DNA of 64,000 bases from Alteromonadaceae bacterium (GTDB lineage: Bacteria > Pseudomonadota > Gammaproteobacteria > Enterobacterales > Alteromonadaceae). A model generated the notes under the pieces. That model was not told the DNA's origin. It did not search any database and worked only from the letters and a program-made list of their open reading frames with translations. The stretch's first letter is position 1; each line of letters begins with the position of its first letter. Below are positions 52,656 to 62,663 of the stretch, piece by piece. The position numbers were made by a program, and so were the translations under genes. Where the stretch lies: positions 25,396-89,395 of the forward strand of contig JABXHM010000095.1 of assembly GCA_013373625.1 (NCBI GenBank). The letters run 5' to 3'.

Positions 52656-53786
52656 ATGCATATATCAAGTCAATTCGACAGCGGTAATATCCGTGTAGTT
52701 CGCGCTGAACAATGTGATGACATTGTGCTGGCCATCAATAAAGACAACCAATCTGATTTTTATCAGTGGTTTCATTTCCGGTTAAGCGGAGAGGTGAATC
52801 AACTACACCGCATTGCTATCACCGAGCTTGCTGCGTCGGCGTATCCGAAAGGTTGGGCAGGTTATAACGTACTGGCCTCGTATGATCGCCAAAACTGGTT
52901 CAGGGTAGATAGTGAGTTTGACGGTGAATCGTTAACGTTCAGCCTCGCACTGGAACAGTCGCAGGTATATTTCGCATATTTCGTTCCGTATAGCTATGAA
53001 AGACATCTGGATTTGCTTGCTGATTCGCAAAGTTCGCCTTTGTGCCGGTTGGCGCATTTAGGTGAAACCCTGGATGGCAGGGATATGTCGATGCTTGTCA
53101 TTGGTGAGCCCGCTGAGGGCAAGCGTAATGTCTGGATAACTGCGCGTCAGCATCCCGGAGAAAGCATGGCTGAGTGGTGCGCCGAAGGCATTATTGGTCG
53201 TTTGCTGGATGAACAGGACGGTATAGCCCGCAGCCTGTTGGAACAAGCGGTATTCTATATTGTGCCGAATATGAACCCGGATGGCAGCGTGCGCGGTCAT
53301 TTACGGACGAACGCGGTGGGAGCCAACCTGAACCGGGAATGGCAAACGCCAACGCTGGAACGCAGCCCTGAAGTGTTTTACGTGCTCAACGCCATGCGTG
53401 AAGCCGGTGTTGATATGTACCTGGATTTACACGGTGATGAAGCTTTGCCATATAACTTTGTGGCAGGAAGCGAAGGCATTCCGGCGTACTCTGAACATCT
53501 CAAATCTCTCGAAGAACAATTTAAATCGGCATTGCTGTTTGCCACGCCTGAATTTCAGGATGAACATGGTTACGCAAAGGATGCCCCCGGTGAGGCCGAT
53601 TTAACCATTGCTTCCAATGCTGTTGGCCAGGCCTTTGAGTGCCTGGCTTACACGGTAGAAATGCCTTTTAAAGATAATAATAATTTACCGGATCCATTAT
53701 TTGGCTGGTCAGCGCAACGCTGCCAACAATTTGGTGAAGATATACTGGTTGCGACCCATGCAGTTGTTGCCAGCCTTAGGACATAA
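52656..53786 (+). CDS. M14-family zinc carboxypeptidase (cytosolic carboxypeptidase-like)
   Basis: 376 residues, without a signal peptide. An N-terminal beta-sandwich domain (about 1-130) precedes the M14 catalytic domain, as in bacterial cytosolic carboxypeptidases. Zinc ligands: HPGES (His and Glu) and LDLHGDE (His). NPDGSVRGHLRTNAVGANLN contributes the Arg/Asn substrate clamp, and the catalytic Glu is in YTVEMPFKD. The physiological substrate is unknown; related enzymes remove C-terminal residues from proteins or peptides. It lies between the GAPDH gene and an amino-acid symporter gene. Confidence 0.92.
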   Translation: MHISSQFDSGNIRVVRAEQCDDIVLAINKDNQSDFYQWFHFRLSGEVNQLHRIAITELAASAYPKGWAGYNVLASYDRQNWFRVDSEFDGESLTFSLALEQSQVYFAYFVPYSYERHLDLLADSQSSPLCRLAHLGETLDGRDMSMLVIGEPAEGKRNVWITARQHPGESMAEWCAEGIIGRLLDEQDGIARSLLEQAVFYIVPNMNPDGSVRGHLRTNAVGANLNREWQTPTLERSPEVFYVLNAMREAGVDMYLDLHGDEALPYNFVAGSEGIPAYSEHLKSLEEQFKSALLFATPEFQDEHGYAKDAPGEADLTIASNAVGQAFECLAYTVEMPFKDNNNLPDPLFGWSAQRCQQFGEDILVATHAVVASLRT

Positions 53787-53823
53787 CAACAATAAACAAC
53801 ATTAACAACAAGGGGAATTTGGT

Positions 53824-55488
53824 TTGGAAGGCTTGTATAACTTTTTAACGTCACTGGATGGCATGTTGGGGGGAGCACCATGGTTCCCGTTCGTGCTACT
53901 CGGAGTGGGGTTGTTCTTCACGGTTTATTTAAAGTTTCCACAGATACGCTTTTTTAAGCACGCCTGGAAAGTCATAACCGGCAAATACGATCATAACGAT
54001 GATCCGGGTGATACCACACACTTCAGAGCTCTTACAACGGCGCTGTCAGGTACGGTAGGAACCGGTAATATCAGTGGTGTAGCGTTTGCTATTTTTCTCG
54101 GTGGTCCGGCAGCGTTGTTCTGGATGTGGGCAACGGCATTTTTAGGTATGACAACCAAGTTTGTCGAAGTAACCTTGTCGCACAAATACCGGGTGAAAAC
54201 TGAAGATGGCACCATGGCGGGTGGCCCTATGTATTTTATGGACCGCGGTCTTAATATGAAGTGGCTGGCGGTGGCGTTTGCCATTGCAACCGTAGTCAGC
54301 TCTTTTGGTACCGGTAACCTGCCACAAAGTAATGGCATTGCGACCAGTATAGAAGCGACATTTGGCTTTGAACCGTGGATCGTCGGTAGCGTGCTGGGTA
54401 TTTTACTGGCATTGGTCATACTGGGTGGTATTCAGCGTATTGCGGCGGTGACAGCGCGCATTGTACCTTTCATGGCGGTTGTATACCTGGTTGGTGCACT
54501 GGCGGTCATTTTTGCCAATATTGAAAACGTATTACCGTCTTTTATGGCCGTCATTAAAGATGCCTTTACCGGCTCTGCAGCGGCCGGTGGTTTCTTAGGT
54601 GCGTCATTGGCGTATGCCTTCAACCGTGGCGTTAACCGTGGATTGTTTTCTAACGAAGCGGGTCAGGGCTCAGCGCCCATTGCCCATGCTGCGGCAAAGA
54701 CCAAGGAACCTGCTTCAGAGGGTATGGTGTCACTTCTTGAGCCGTTCATCGACACCATCATTATTTGTACAATTACCGGTCTGGTAATCCTGTCGTCAGG
54801 CGTGTGGAAGGAAAAACACGAAAATGTGTTTGACCGCTCTGACATGATTTTTGTAGCAGGTGAGTATTCAGATAAGAACGAAACTGACAAAGCGGAACTT
54901 TACGGGTTTTTGAACAGCGTCGAGGGTAACAAGCTCGAGAACTTCACGGGCACGATTACTGTGGTTAATGGTTCAGCCGTTTCTGACGGCTATACGCTAA
55001 TTAATGCCCGTTCTATTGCAGAAGATGTGCAGTATCTGGTTGGCAGCGAGGATCCATTCTCAGGGACATTGCAAATCACTGACGGTAAACCAGATAAAGA
55101 AAACCTGATCGTGAAAGGTAAATCACTGGTACACTCTGCCGCGTTAACCACCATTGCGTTTACCCGGGGTTGGTTTGGTGACTTTGGTCAGTATATTGTA
55201 TCGGTTGGCTTATTGCTGTTTGCCTTTTCTACTGCCATCGCGTGGTCTTATTATGGTGATCGGGCCATGACATACTTGCTTGGTCCTCGTTCTATCATGC
55301 CATACCGGGTAATTTATGTGGCTGGCTTCGTGTGGGCCTCATTTTCTGATACGACGCTGGTATGGGCGCTGTCGGCGGTCGCTATAGTGGTTATGACACT
55401 GCCAAACCTGTTTGGTATTGTATTACTGAGCAAAGAAATGAAGAAAACCGTGGACGACTACTGGACACGGGTTAAAGAGAACGACTAA
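53824..55488 (+). CDS. Sodium:alanine symporter (AgcS family) with large insertion
   Basis: 554 residues with about 10-11 membrane helices. It imports alanine or glycine with sodium. Family motifs: [23 protein letters not shown] (the AGCS signature), [20 protein letters not shown] and [19 protein letters not shown]. Between the helix ending SSGVWKE (about residue 335) and [12 protein letters not shown] (about 440) lies a roughly 100-residue hydrophilic insertion absent from the usual 450-490-residue members. The start is TTG at 53824 with AAGGGG upstream. A terminator follows. Confidence 0.92.
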   Translation: MEGLYNFLTSLDGMLGGAPWFPFVLLGVGLFFTVYLKFPQIRFFKHAWKVITGKYDHNDDPGDTTHFRALTTALSGTVGTGNISGVAFAIFLGGPAALFWMWATAFLGMTTKFVEVTLSHKYRVKTEDGTMAGGPMYFMDRGLNMKWLAVAFAIATVVSSFGTGNLPQSNGIATSIEATFGFEPWIVGSVLGILLALVILGGIQRIAAVTARIVPFMAVVYLVGALAVIFANIENVLPSFMAVIKDAFTGSAAAGGFLGASLAYAFNRGVNRGLFSNEAGQGSAPIAHAAAKTKEPASEGMVSLLEPFIDTIIICTITGLVILSSGVWKEKHENVFDRSDMIFVAGEYSDKNETDKAELYGFLNSVEGNKLENFTGTITVVNGSAVSDGYTLINARSIAEDVQYLVGSEDPFSGTLQITDGKPDKENLIVKGKSLVHSAALTTIAFTRGWFGDFGQYIVSVGLLLFAFSTAIAWSYYGDRAMTYLLGPRSIMPYRVIYVAGFVWASFSDTTLVWALSAVAIVVMTLPNLFGIVLLSKEMKKTVDDYWTRVKEND

Positions 55489-55541
55489 AAGTAAACCAGT
55501 TGCCGCGTTGGACTGTAATAAGAACGACGCCGGCACTATAT

Positions 55542-55568
55542 AAAAGCCAGGGCATAACCTGGCTTTTT
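55542..55568 (+). terminator. Rho-independent terminator after the AgcS symporter gene
   Basis: AAAAGCCAGG-gcataa-CCTGGCTTTTT: a perfect stem with a 6-nt loop and a U-tract. Confidence 0.9.
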
Positions 55569-55614
55569 GGTATCAAATAAAAGACGTAAAGCTGAACATT
55601 GTTGAGGAGATATA

Positions 55615-55944
55615 ATGGCATTAATTGATTGTCCATCGTGTGGTAAAAAGATGTCAGATAAAGCCAAATCGTGCCCAAATTGTGATTTTTCTTATGCTGA
55701 TGCGACCCCCGAAGACGTCGAACGTAAATTGAACATGAAACGGTTTAAAAAAATGCACAGCATTCAGAACCAATCAATGCTGGCGATGTTGCTGTTTATA
55801 GGTGGTTTTGGATTTATGTATTGGGGTGGTGTTTCACCTGGTGATATGCAGCATAATCTAGCGTTACTAAGTTGTGTTGTAGGCTTTGCCTGGTACGGCA
55901 TAAATCGGGTAAGAATCGTGTTATTAAAACGGTCAACAAAATGA
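55615..55944 (+). CDS. Zinc-ribbon small membrane protein
   Basis: 109 residues. An N-terminal zinc ribbon (CPSCGKKMSDKAKSCPNC) is followed by a charged linker and two membrane helices (about residues 56-71 and 78-96). GAGGAG lies 6 bp upstream of the ATG. The stop overlaps the yeaC start (ATGA), so the two are coupled. The function is unknown. Confidence 0.8.
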   Translation: MALIDCPSCGKKMSDKAKSCPNCDFSYADATPEDVERKLNMKRFKKMHSIQNQSMLAMLLFIGGFGFMYWGGVSPGDMQHNLALLSCVVGFAWYGINRVRIVLLKRSTK

Positions 55945-56234
55945 ATGTAGAGGAAATTCTGGCAGCGATGACACCTGAAGTTTATGAACGACTTCGCCAG
56001 GCTGTCGAGACGGGTAAATGGCCTGATGGTAATCCGTTGAATGCAGAACAAAAGGAAAACTGCTTACAGGCAGTAATGTTGTATCAAGCTAAAGTGGCCC
56101 GCTCAAACGAACATATGACAGTGAGTGCTGAGGGGGAAATAGTCCACAAGAGCAAAAGCGAGCTGCGTCGCGAGTTACGCGAAAGTCAGTCAAATGAACA
56201 TTCCATTGCGCGGTTTAAACAGGATGATATTTAG
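55941..56234 (+). CDS. yeaC: YeaC family protein (DUF1315)
   Basis: 97 residues (E. coli YeaC 90). The conserved block is MTPEVYERLRQAVETGKWPD, followed by EQKENCLQAVMLYQAK and MTVSAEGEIVHKSKSELRREL. The function is unknown; in E. coli it neighbours msrB-gapA. Its ATG overlaps the zinc-ribbon gene stop, and its own 3' end overlaps the DUF349 start by 11 bp. This makes a tightly packed zinc-ribbon/yeaC/DUF349/small-ORF operon. The longer ORF from 55872 lies inside the previous gene and is rejected. Confidence 0.88.
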   Translation: MNVEEILAAMTPEVYERLRQAVETGKWPDGNPLNAEQKENCLQAVMLYQAKVARSNEHMTVSAEGEIVHKSKSELRRELRESQSNEHSIARFKQDDI

Positions 56235-59001
56235 TCGTTTTTTCTCTCCCTCTCACAGTAGTGATGATCCGGATACCCGGATCAAAGCTATCAAAAATCT
56301 GTCACCGAATTCGCCAAATGAGCGAAGAATTCTTCATGAGTTAGCCTTTAACGACGCCGAACCTAAGGTCAGTCTGGCAGCGCTCGATAAACTTGACTCC
56401 TTTGTTCTGTGGCTCAAAATGTCGCAGATTGCGCGCGATCCGACGTTGCTGAATGTATCTCAGCTGAAAGTTGAAAATGCGCTCATTGAAGGAAGTAGCG
56501 AAATTAGCCCGGCGGAAGTGAAAGAGTATCTACTCAAAACAGCGCCGGTTGAGCTGATCGTTAAATGCCTGCCACTGATGACAGAGCTACATGCCGATAC
56601 GGTATTCTGCGCCAACGTATTAACGAAAGTCGGGCGCAGCAGCTTTTATCAGCAATTGTTGATGACCACACCAGTGTTTGCGTTAAAAGCGCATATTGTT
56701 GAGCAAAGTCATGATACTGATTTGCTCCAGCGGGTTCTGCGCAAAAGCGACGACGAAGCGTTGCATGAGCTGGTAAATAAGCGCATTTCACATTTGTCTG
56801 ACGCGGCGAAAAAGCCAGTTGTGTTATCTCGCCAGGTGACCTTAGTTTTGTCGAAATTGCTGGCGCTGCTTGATAAAGCCGATTACCAGCAAATTGACCA
56901 GGCCAAACATGCGTTAAACGAAGAGTACGCTGCGTTAGCGGGAGATTTCGATTGTTTCGATACAGATACACGCAGCGAGTTTGCCAGTAAGCTAGAGCAA
57001 ATTAATCAGCGCATAGATGCATTGCTGGAACGCCTTCGACCAGCGTGGGAAGCTGAGCAGCGAGCAACAGCTCATGCACATGCGCGAACGGCTGCAGAGC
57101 AGGCAGTTGCCGAAGTAAAGCGTCATCAGAAGCAACTTCATGGCGAACAGATCCTGAGTCTGACACTGGGCGAAGTCACGTTATTTCAACAGGCAGTAGA
57201 GCAAGCAGAAAAAGCGTTGGCTGATTTACAGGAATTTGAGCCCGCGACCGACGAATTTGAATCGTTGCTGGAAAGCTACCGTCATATATGGGACCGTTTA
57301 CCAGATTTACAGCGCCAGGTAGAAAATGCCCGCCAGCAACTACTGACATGGCAGTCACTCACTGAAGGTGAAGACTCTGCATGGCAGTTACAGGACATCC
57401 AGTCTCAGTGGCGCGAGATCACCTGTACTATGGCGCTGGTGCCGGCGTTTTTGCAACAGCAATGGCAACAGTTACAGGTGCAGTTGAAGCGTCAGGATGA
57501 GCATCGTCGTGCCGATCAGCAGCGCGACTTAAAACAATGTCGTAAACACATTAGCATTATTAACCAGTTGGTAGAGCAGGGGCGTTATCGGGCTGCTATG
57601 GCGAGATATCAGCGGCTCGAAAGTGACTATCAGAAATTGCCCGAAACGACCCGTTCAATGCTGGATAAACGGTTTGAACAAACCCGCGAACAGATAGCGC
57701 GTTTAGAAGGCTGGCAGGTTTATCTGGCAGCGCCGCGTAAACCGGAACTCCTGGAACAGGCCAATACACTATTGAATGAACAGTCATCCGATATGCCAGC
57801 CAGAGCGCGATCAATTAAATATTTACGTCAACAGTGGCAAAGTTTGGGAGTCACTAACACACCTGAAGATGATGCGTTAAACCAACAGTTTGACGAGATA
57901 CTCGAGCAGGCCTTTGTGCCGTGTCGCGAATATTACGCTAAACTGGAAGCGCAAAATAACCAGGCTGCGCAAGCCCGACAACAGCTGGTTTCAGCGCTGC
58001 AAGCCGTGGCCGTTAACGACGACGTCGAGCCTGAGCAACGCTATCAGCAGTTCGAAAACCTTAAAAAGCAATGGCTAAAGGCGGCCCAAACCGACAGTGA
58101 ACGTTATCAGCGTTTACGTCAGGAGTGGGACAAACACAGTGCCGAGGTGACAGAATTGTTGGCTCCCTGGATCCAGCAAAATCGTCAGGCCAAACAGGCA
58201 TTAATTAATGAGGTCAAAGAGTTGGCCGGGTTAGATAATGCTACAGAGGCGAAAGAGCGCGCGAAGGCATTACAAGCGAATTGGAAGAATATTGGCCCTG
58301 CCGGTAAGCGTAATGAGTCAAAATTGTGGATGGCTTTTAAAACTGCTAACGACGCGCTGTTTAGCAAAGCAAAATCGGTGCAGGCCGAACAGAAAGCGGC
58401 ACAATCACAGGCCGCCGACAACTGGCGTAAAGGGGTAGAGGGTATCCAACAAGATGTTGCGTCGGGTCACTTAGATAAAGCCCGCCAGCAGTTAAACAAC
58501 AGTCGTCAGGCGCTGAGTGAGTTTCAAGATAAGGGAATTCACAAAGCGTTAAAGCGCGAACTTGAAGCATGCCAGAGTGCGCTTAACAAAGCCACCAAAC
58601 AGCGTGCTGAAGAAGCAATTGATAGCGCCATAGTGAAGCTCGGAACACTTTTGGTTGAACAATCGGTTACGATGGAAGAAATGTCCCGGCAGTTTCCTGA
58701 ATTACCGGCTGCCTGGTTTAAAATTCAGTCCGCAGAATCTTCACGGGACTGGTTAAACACGCTAATCACACTGGAAGTACTCGCTCAAATTGAGTCTGCA
58801 GAGCAGCACGCATCAACACGTTCAACCATTCAGTTACAACTGATGCAGGCCAAGCTAAGTGGCGAAGCACTCCCTGTTGCTGATGCATTAATCGCTAGCT
58901 TGATAGCGGCGAGCTGCGAGGATGATGCAGTCGACTTGGTGACGTATCAGCAGCGTATTGTGGCGGTGTTAACCCACTTCAGTCGCTACGAGGTGCGGTA
59001 A
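56224..59001 (+). CDS. Giant DUF349 coiled-coil protein
   Basis: 925 residues, no signal peptide or membrane helix. The N-terminal part (about 1-190) has HEAT-like repeats beginning DPDTRIKAIKNLS. The rest is coiled-coil with repeated short DUF349-type modules of the pattern LKKQWLKAAQTD / LQANWKNIGPAGKRNE / LRQQWQSLG. It is glutamine-rich. DUF349 proteins are proposed to act in RNA or ribosome biology, but no function is established. The start at 56224 (MIFSRFF) is favoured by family resemblance over 56194, although the RBS is weak. It overlaps yeaC upstream and shares TAATG with the next small ORF. Confidence 0.85.
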   Translation: MIFSRFFSPSHSSDDPDTRIKAIKNLSPNSPNERRILHELAFNDAEPKVSLAALDKLDSFVLWLKMSQIARDPTLLNVSQLKVENALIEGSSEISPAEVKEYLLKTAPVELIVKCLPLMTELHADTVFCANVLTKVGRSSFYQQLLMTTPVFALKAHIVEQSHDTDLLQRVLRKSDDEALHELVNKRISHLSDAAKKPVVLSRQVTLVLSKLLALLDKADYQQIDQAKHALNEEYAALAGDFDCFDTDTRSEFASKLEQINQRIDALLERLRPAWEAEQRATAHAHARTAAEQAVAEVKRHQKQLHGEQILSLTLGEVTLFQQAVEQAEKALADLQEFEPATDEFESLLESYRHIWDRLPDLQRQVENARQQLLTWQSLTEGEDSAWQLQDIQSQWREITCTMALVPAFLQQQWQQLQVQLKRQDEHRRADQQRDLKQCRKHISIINQLVEQGRYRAAMARYQRLESDYQKLPETTRSMLDKRFEQTREQIARLEGWQVYLAAPRKPELLEQANTLLNEQSSDMPARARSIKYLRQQWQSLGVTNTPEDDALNQQFDEILEQAFVPCREYYAKLEAQNNQAAQARQQLVSALQAVAVNDDVEPEQRYQQFENLKKQWLKAAQTDSERYQRLRQEWDKHSAEVTELLAPWIQQNRQAKQALINEVKELAGLDNATEAKERAKALQANWKNIGPAGKRNESKLWMAFKTANDALFSKAKSVQAEQKAAQSQAADNWRKGVEGIQQDVASGHLDKARQQLNNSRQALSEFQDKGIHKALKRELEACQSALNKATKQRAEEAIDSAIVKLGTLLVEQSVTMEEMSRQFPELPAAWFKIQSAESSRDWLNTLITLEVLAQIESAEQHASTRSTIQLQLMQAKLSGEALPVADALIASLIAASCEDDAVDLVTYQQRIVAVLTHFSRYEVR

Positions 59002-59219
59002 TGATGCGCAATGCAATTGAATACGTGTTTCCCAACCAACCGTTGGCTTACCGCTTCTTAAATTCTGTTAAGCACTTTGATGCCGAAAAGCTGGTCGTAA
59101 AGTACGGTCAGACAAATCTTCACGTTAAAGTGAGTTATGAGATTAAAACAGCGGTTTTTGATAGTACTTTAGGTCAATTGGATGACCTCGCGGCCCAAAT
59201 GGATGGCAGCGAAATTTAA
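59001..59219 (+). CDS. Small hypothetical protein coupled to the DUF349 gene
   Basis: 72 residues, soluble, mixed helix and strand (FPNQPLAYRFLNSVKHFDAE; LHVKVSYEIKTAVFDSTLGQ). Its ATG overlaps the DUF349 stop (TAATG), so it is likely translated by coupling. No family is recognised. It is the last gene before a composition change at about 59.2 kb. Confidence 0.65.
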   Translation: MMRNAIEYVFPNQPLAYRFLNSVKHFDAEKLVVKYGQTNLHVKVSYEIKTAVFDSTLGQLDDLAAQMDGSEI

Positions 59220-59432
59220 ACGTTGATTCAACCTCCAGAGCGCAGAATGGATTTTGCGCTTTACCATGGGTAGTTTGCTTTGTGGCATTAAACTCATCAT
59301 GTTATGGCCTTTTATTAACTGAATTAATGTTAAACCCACCCGCAATACGTCAATGCTAAATAGCGCTTCACTTTATGTTTGCCATAACTTACATTGTACC
59401 TAGGGACCAGGTTATTCATTTTTCAAAATGTC

Positions 59433-62400
59433 ATGCTTTTTCAAATGTTTGTTGTGCAAAGGTACACCATATTTCGAATATTGATTTTGATATTCGGGTG
59501 TTGTTTTGTTTTACAAAATGGACTAGCAAATGAAAATGTTATCGACACAAATGAAACACCAAATGGCCAATTGGAAATCAATTTATCGAGCGTAACTCAC
59601 ATACGAATCAATAATACTGCTAGTGCTTTAGTGTTATTTTTTGTTGACCAAAAAAAAGCAGACGCCAGAGTGCTATTAAAACACTGCTCAATGGGCTCAA
59701 AATACGCTGCCACTACTGTCAATTTTCCAGGAACTTATCGCCAACCTGAGATATTTGCAACTTTCCCTGACACTCAAACCTGCGAGATTACAGTCAGCGC
59801 TAACGAGCAATCAGATCGATACGCTGATACGTTACTTACCTGGCAAACTATCTCTGTGCCATCTCAATCACTAATCACTGCAGTTGCCTGGTTGGTAAAA
59901 GGCGGTGAATACTGGGCGCAGTATTTTGCTGATAAGTCATCAAATAAACAGGATGATTTACAAGCGGCTGTAGATAGTTTTGCACTGGCTGAAGACCTTT
60001 TAGCCCCGCTAAACTCTCCGCTGTTGCAAACCGTTCAATACAAGCAAGCAGAGGCATATCACTACCTCGGTCGTTACGAGAAGCAAGCAAATACTCTCTT
60101 AACGTTACTCAAATACCCTGGTGTAAAAACGAATTTGAGAGTTCAGGCGCATATAGATTTGGCCAGCCACGCAATTTACGAGACAAGAGACTTTAAAAAA
60201 GCGAAACAGCACTTGGCCTCGGCATTCAAAATTCTCGGACATGATAATCATACAATTCAATTTGCTGATGCACTGGAAACTAAAGTCGCCATAGAGATTG
60301 AACAAGCGAATTTTGACTCAGGGATACATATTTTCTCCAGTACTTATTCGATTTTTCTTGAGCAAGGGGCCACTAGAGCAGCAATAAATTCAGCTTTATC
60401 TTTGGGCTATTTTTATTTTCGTGCGGGACAAGTTTTACGCGCTTCCCAAGAATACAACTCAGCAAAGCTACTGGCGGAATCAATAGGTGATTCTTTTAGC
60501 ATTACCAATGCAAACATCAAGTTAGCTACTGTATACCGTAAGTTAGGGAACTTCGAAAAAGCCGCTGAATATGTGGACTTAGCATTAGCAGTAACAAGCT
60601 TATTTAAACATTCTTATTTGGATGCGTACGCGAAGTTAGAAAAAGCAAAACTACTAAAAGCAACGCTACAGTACCATTATGCAATGGATTGGTTTGAAGA
60701 CGCTAAGAAAGCCTTTAAAAGGATTAATGCGACCGCTGATGCTTACCAAGTGGACGTGTTGTTAGCTTCAATGTATGTGGATTTGAGGCGATATGAAAAA
60801 GCTGAGAAACTGCTGCTTGACTACCTCGCCTATGCGCTGGTTGAGCAAACTCCACTTGAAATCGCTCATGCTGAAATGCAAATCGCAGATTTAAAATTAA
60901 AAAAGGGCTTGATCAAAGACGCTATTCACTTTCAGCAACGAGCCTTGGCATATTTTGAGAATGCATCAGATGCCTTTGCATTAGCCGATGTTCAATTTTC
61001 TCTCGCCGCATCACTTTCAGTTGCTGGGCAATTTAAAAAAGCAAAAGTGCTTTTTAATAATGCTTTTTCGTTTTATAAGTCGATAGATGCCACACCCGCT
61101 GCATTTTCAGCGATTTATAACTATGCTAAGTACTTTAGTGCTGAAGCCTCCGACAAATCTTTACTCGCAATTGATAAGGCGTTAAATGAAGGGTTGTTGC
61201 AACATGCTCAAACGAAAAGAGAAGACTTAAGCATAGGGTTTTCAGCAAGTCTCCAGGACCTTGTTAATTTAAAAGTTACCTTAGATACCAGTTTGTCTGA
61301 AGAAGATGGTTTGCTCTTAGTGGAAAACATCAAAGCGAGGGCACTAAAACGCTTTGTTGATTACAAGGCACGTAGTACTTCAAAAACAGACGAGCACGAA
61401 GTACAGCTTAACGACATCAATTTGAGAATGAGTAAAAAGCTGGTCGAAATGCAAAGTGCGACCGGAGTATCGAAACAAGCAATAGCCAAACACATAAGAA
61501 CGTTAAGCGAAGAACGCTATAAAATTGAAAAAAGCATTTATTTCAGTGAAGACATTACGCCTGAGCATCAGGAATTTAATCAAAAAGATTTAAAAGATCT
61601 TCAAGCAAAGCTTTCACGTAATGAGCTGGTTTTGTTCATAGACAGTGGCGAAAATACAACCCATCTTTGGTTTATAAGTGAAGCAAGTATTAATCAATAT
61701 GCAATTACTGATTCATTTGTTTTGGAAGAGCAAGTGACAACGTTACTCAGTAATTTTAAAAATAAAATGTCCTTAAGAGAAAATAGAAAACTGATCAGGA
61801 ACATCACCGCGAGAATATTTCCGGCACCTTTGGAATTTGAAAACAAGCAGGATTTAATTGTGATTGCTGATGGTCCCTTAGCAAGTTTGCCATTTTCTGT
61901 TCTGGAGAACCCGTTAAGTAAAGAATCTTTGATTAAGTCGATGAGTTTCAGTTTTCATCAATCATTAGCGCTGCTACTTGAGCAAAAGAGCCGCTTGTTT
62001 ACAAAATCGGCCAGTACAAATGCTTTGATAATTGCAAGCCCGGAAATGAAAGTAAAAAAGAGAGTTGATCAAGGTTTTAATGCTTCTTATCTACCTTTTT
62101 CTAACGCTGAAGCACAATTTATTGAGGAGGCAATAGACGATAGCATCACGAGTTTAATCGGTAAAAGTGCAAGTAAACAAAATTTACTACAGCAACCGTT
62201 AAACCAGTTTGGCATCATACATTTCGCTTCCCATGCTGTGGCTAACAGCGATTTTCCAGAAATAGGGGGATTGGTATTATCTAACCACACATCTTCTGAC
62301 AATCTTTTACTAGCACCAGAAATTAAGAATTTAAATCTAAACGCTGACTTGGTGGTGTTAAGTGGATGTGACACTTCACAGGGGAAGTTAATTGCCGGAG

Positions 62401-62663
62401 AAGGAATGCTGGGTCTCTCCCGGGCATTCATGCAAGCAGGTGCTCGGAATGTGATTGGAAGTTTGTGGAAAGTACAAGATGACGTCACTGCAAAACTGAT
62501 GCAATCATTTTACACATACCATTTTGAACAGAACATGAGCGTTAGGAGCGCACTAGTGAATGCTCAAAAAGATATTAGAAGTTTTAAGCGCAAAGATGGA
62601 AGAAAGCCATGGCGAGCGCCCTATTATTGGGCTGGCTTTATTTTACATGGGACAGGGTCTTAA
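59433..62663 (+). CDS. Exported TPR-CHAT caspase-like protein
   Basis: 1076 residues from the ATG at 59433; starts at 59394 (TTG) and 59445 (ATG) are also open, and none has a clear RBS. A signal peptide or anchor is evident (YTIFRILILIFGCCF, then LA-N). A beta-rich region spans about 30-140. TPR-like repeats cover about 170-620, then helical linkers, and a C-terminal CHAT domain from about 720. The His-Cys dyad is present: His in FASHA (residue 934) and Cys in LSGCDTS (residue 979). LGLSRAFMQAGARNVIGSLW is the CHAT C-terminal motif. CHAT domains are C14-type cysteine peptidases; export would place this one in the periplasm. The sigma gene begins at its stop (TAAATG). The region is AT-rich. 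Confidence 0.85.
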   Translation: MLFQMFVVQRYTIFRILILIFGCCFVLQNGLANENVIDTNETPNGQLEINLSSVTHIRINNTASALVLFFVDQKKADARVLLKHCSMGSKYAATTVNFPGTYRQPEIFATFPDTQTCEITVSANEQSDRYADTLLTWQTISVPSQSLITAVAWLVKGGEYWAQYFADKSSNKQDDLQAAVDSFALAEDLLAPLNSPLLQTVQYKQAEAYHYLGRYEKQANTLLTLLKYPGVKTNLRVQAHIDLASHAIYETRDFKKAKQHLASAFKILGHDNHTIQFADALETKVAIEIEQANFDSGIHIFSSTYSIFLEQGATRAAINSALSLGYFYFRAGQVLRASQEYNSAKLLAESIGDSFSITNANIKLATVYRKLGNFEKAAEYVDLALAVTSLFKHSYLDAYAKLEKAKLLKATLQYHYAMDWFEDAKKAFKRINATADAYQVDVLLASMYVDLRRYEKAEKLLLDYLAYALVEQTPLEIAHAEMQIADLKLKKGLIKDAIHFQQRALAYFENASDAFALADVQFSLAASLSVAGQFKKAKVLFNNAFSFYKSIDATPAAFSAIYNYAKYFSAEASDKSLLAIDKALNEGLLQHAQTKREDLSIGFSASLQDLVNLKVTLDTSLSEEDGLLLVENIKARALKRFVDYKARSTSKTDEHEVQLNDINLRMSKKLVEMQSATGVSKQAIAKHIRTLSEERYKIEKSIYFSEDITPEHQEFNQKDLKDLQAKLSRNELVLFIDSGENTTHLWFISEASINQYAITDSFVLEEQVTTLLSNFKNKMSLRENRKLIRNITARIFPAPLEFENKQDLIVIADGPLASLPFSVLENPLSKESLIKSMSFSFHQSLALLLEQKSRLFTKSASTNALIIASPEMKVKKRVDQGFNASYLPFSNAEAQFIEEAIDDSITSLIGKSASKQNLLQQPLNQFGIIHFASHAVANSDFPEIGGLVLSNHTSSDNLLLAPEIKNLNLNADLVVLSGCDTSQGKLIAGEGMLGLSRAFMQAGARNVIGSLWKVQDDVTAKLMQSFYTYHFEQNMSVRSALVNAQKDIRSFKRKDGRKPWRAPYYWAGFILHGTGS

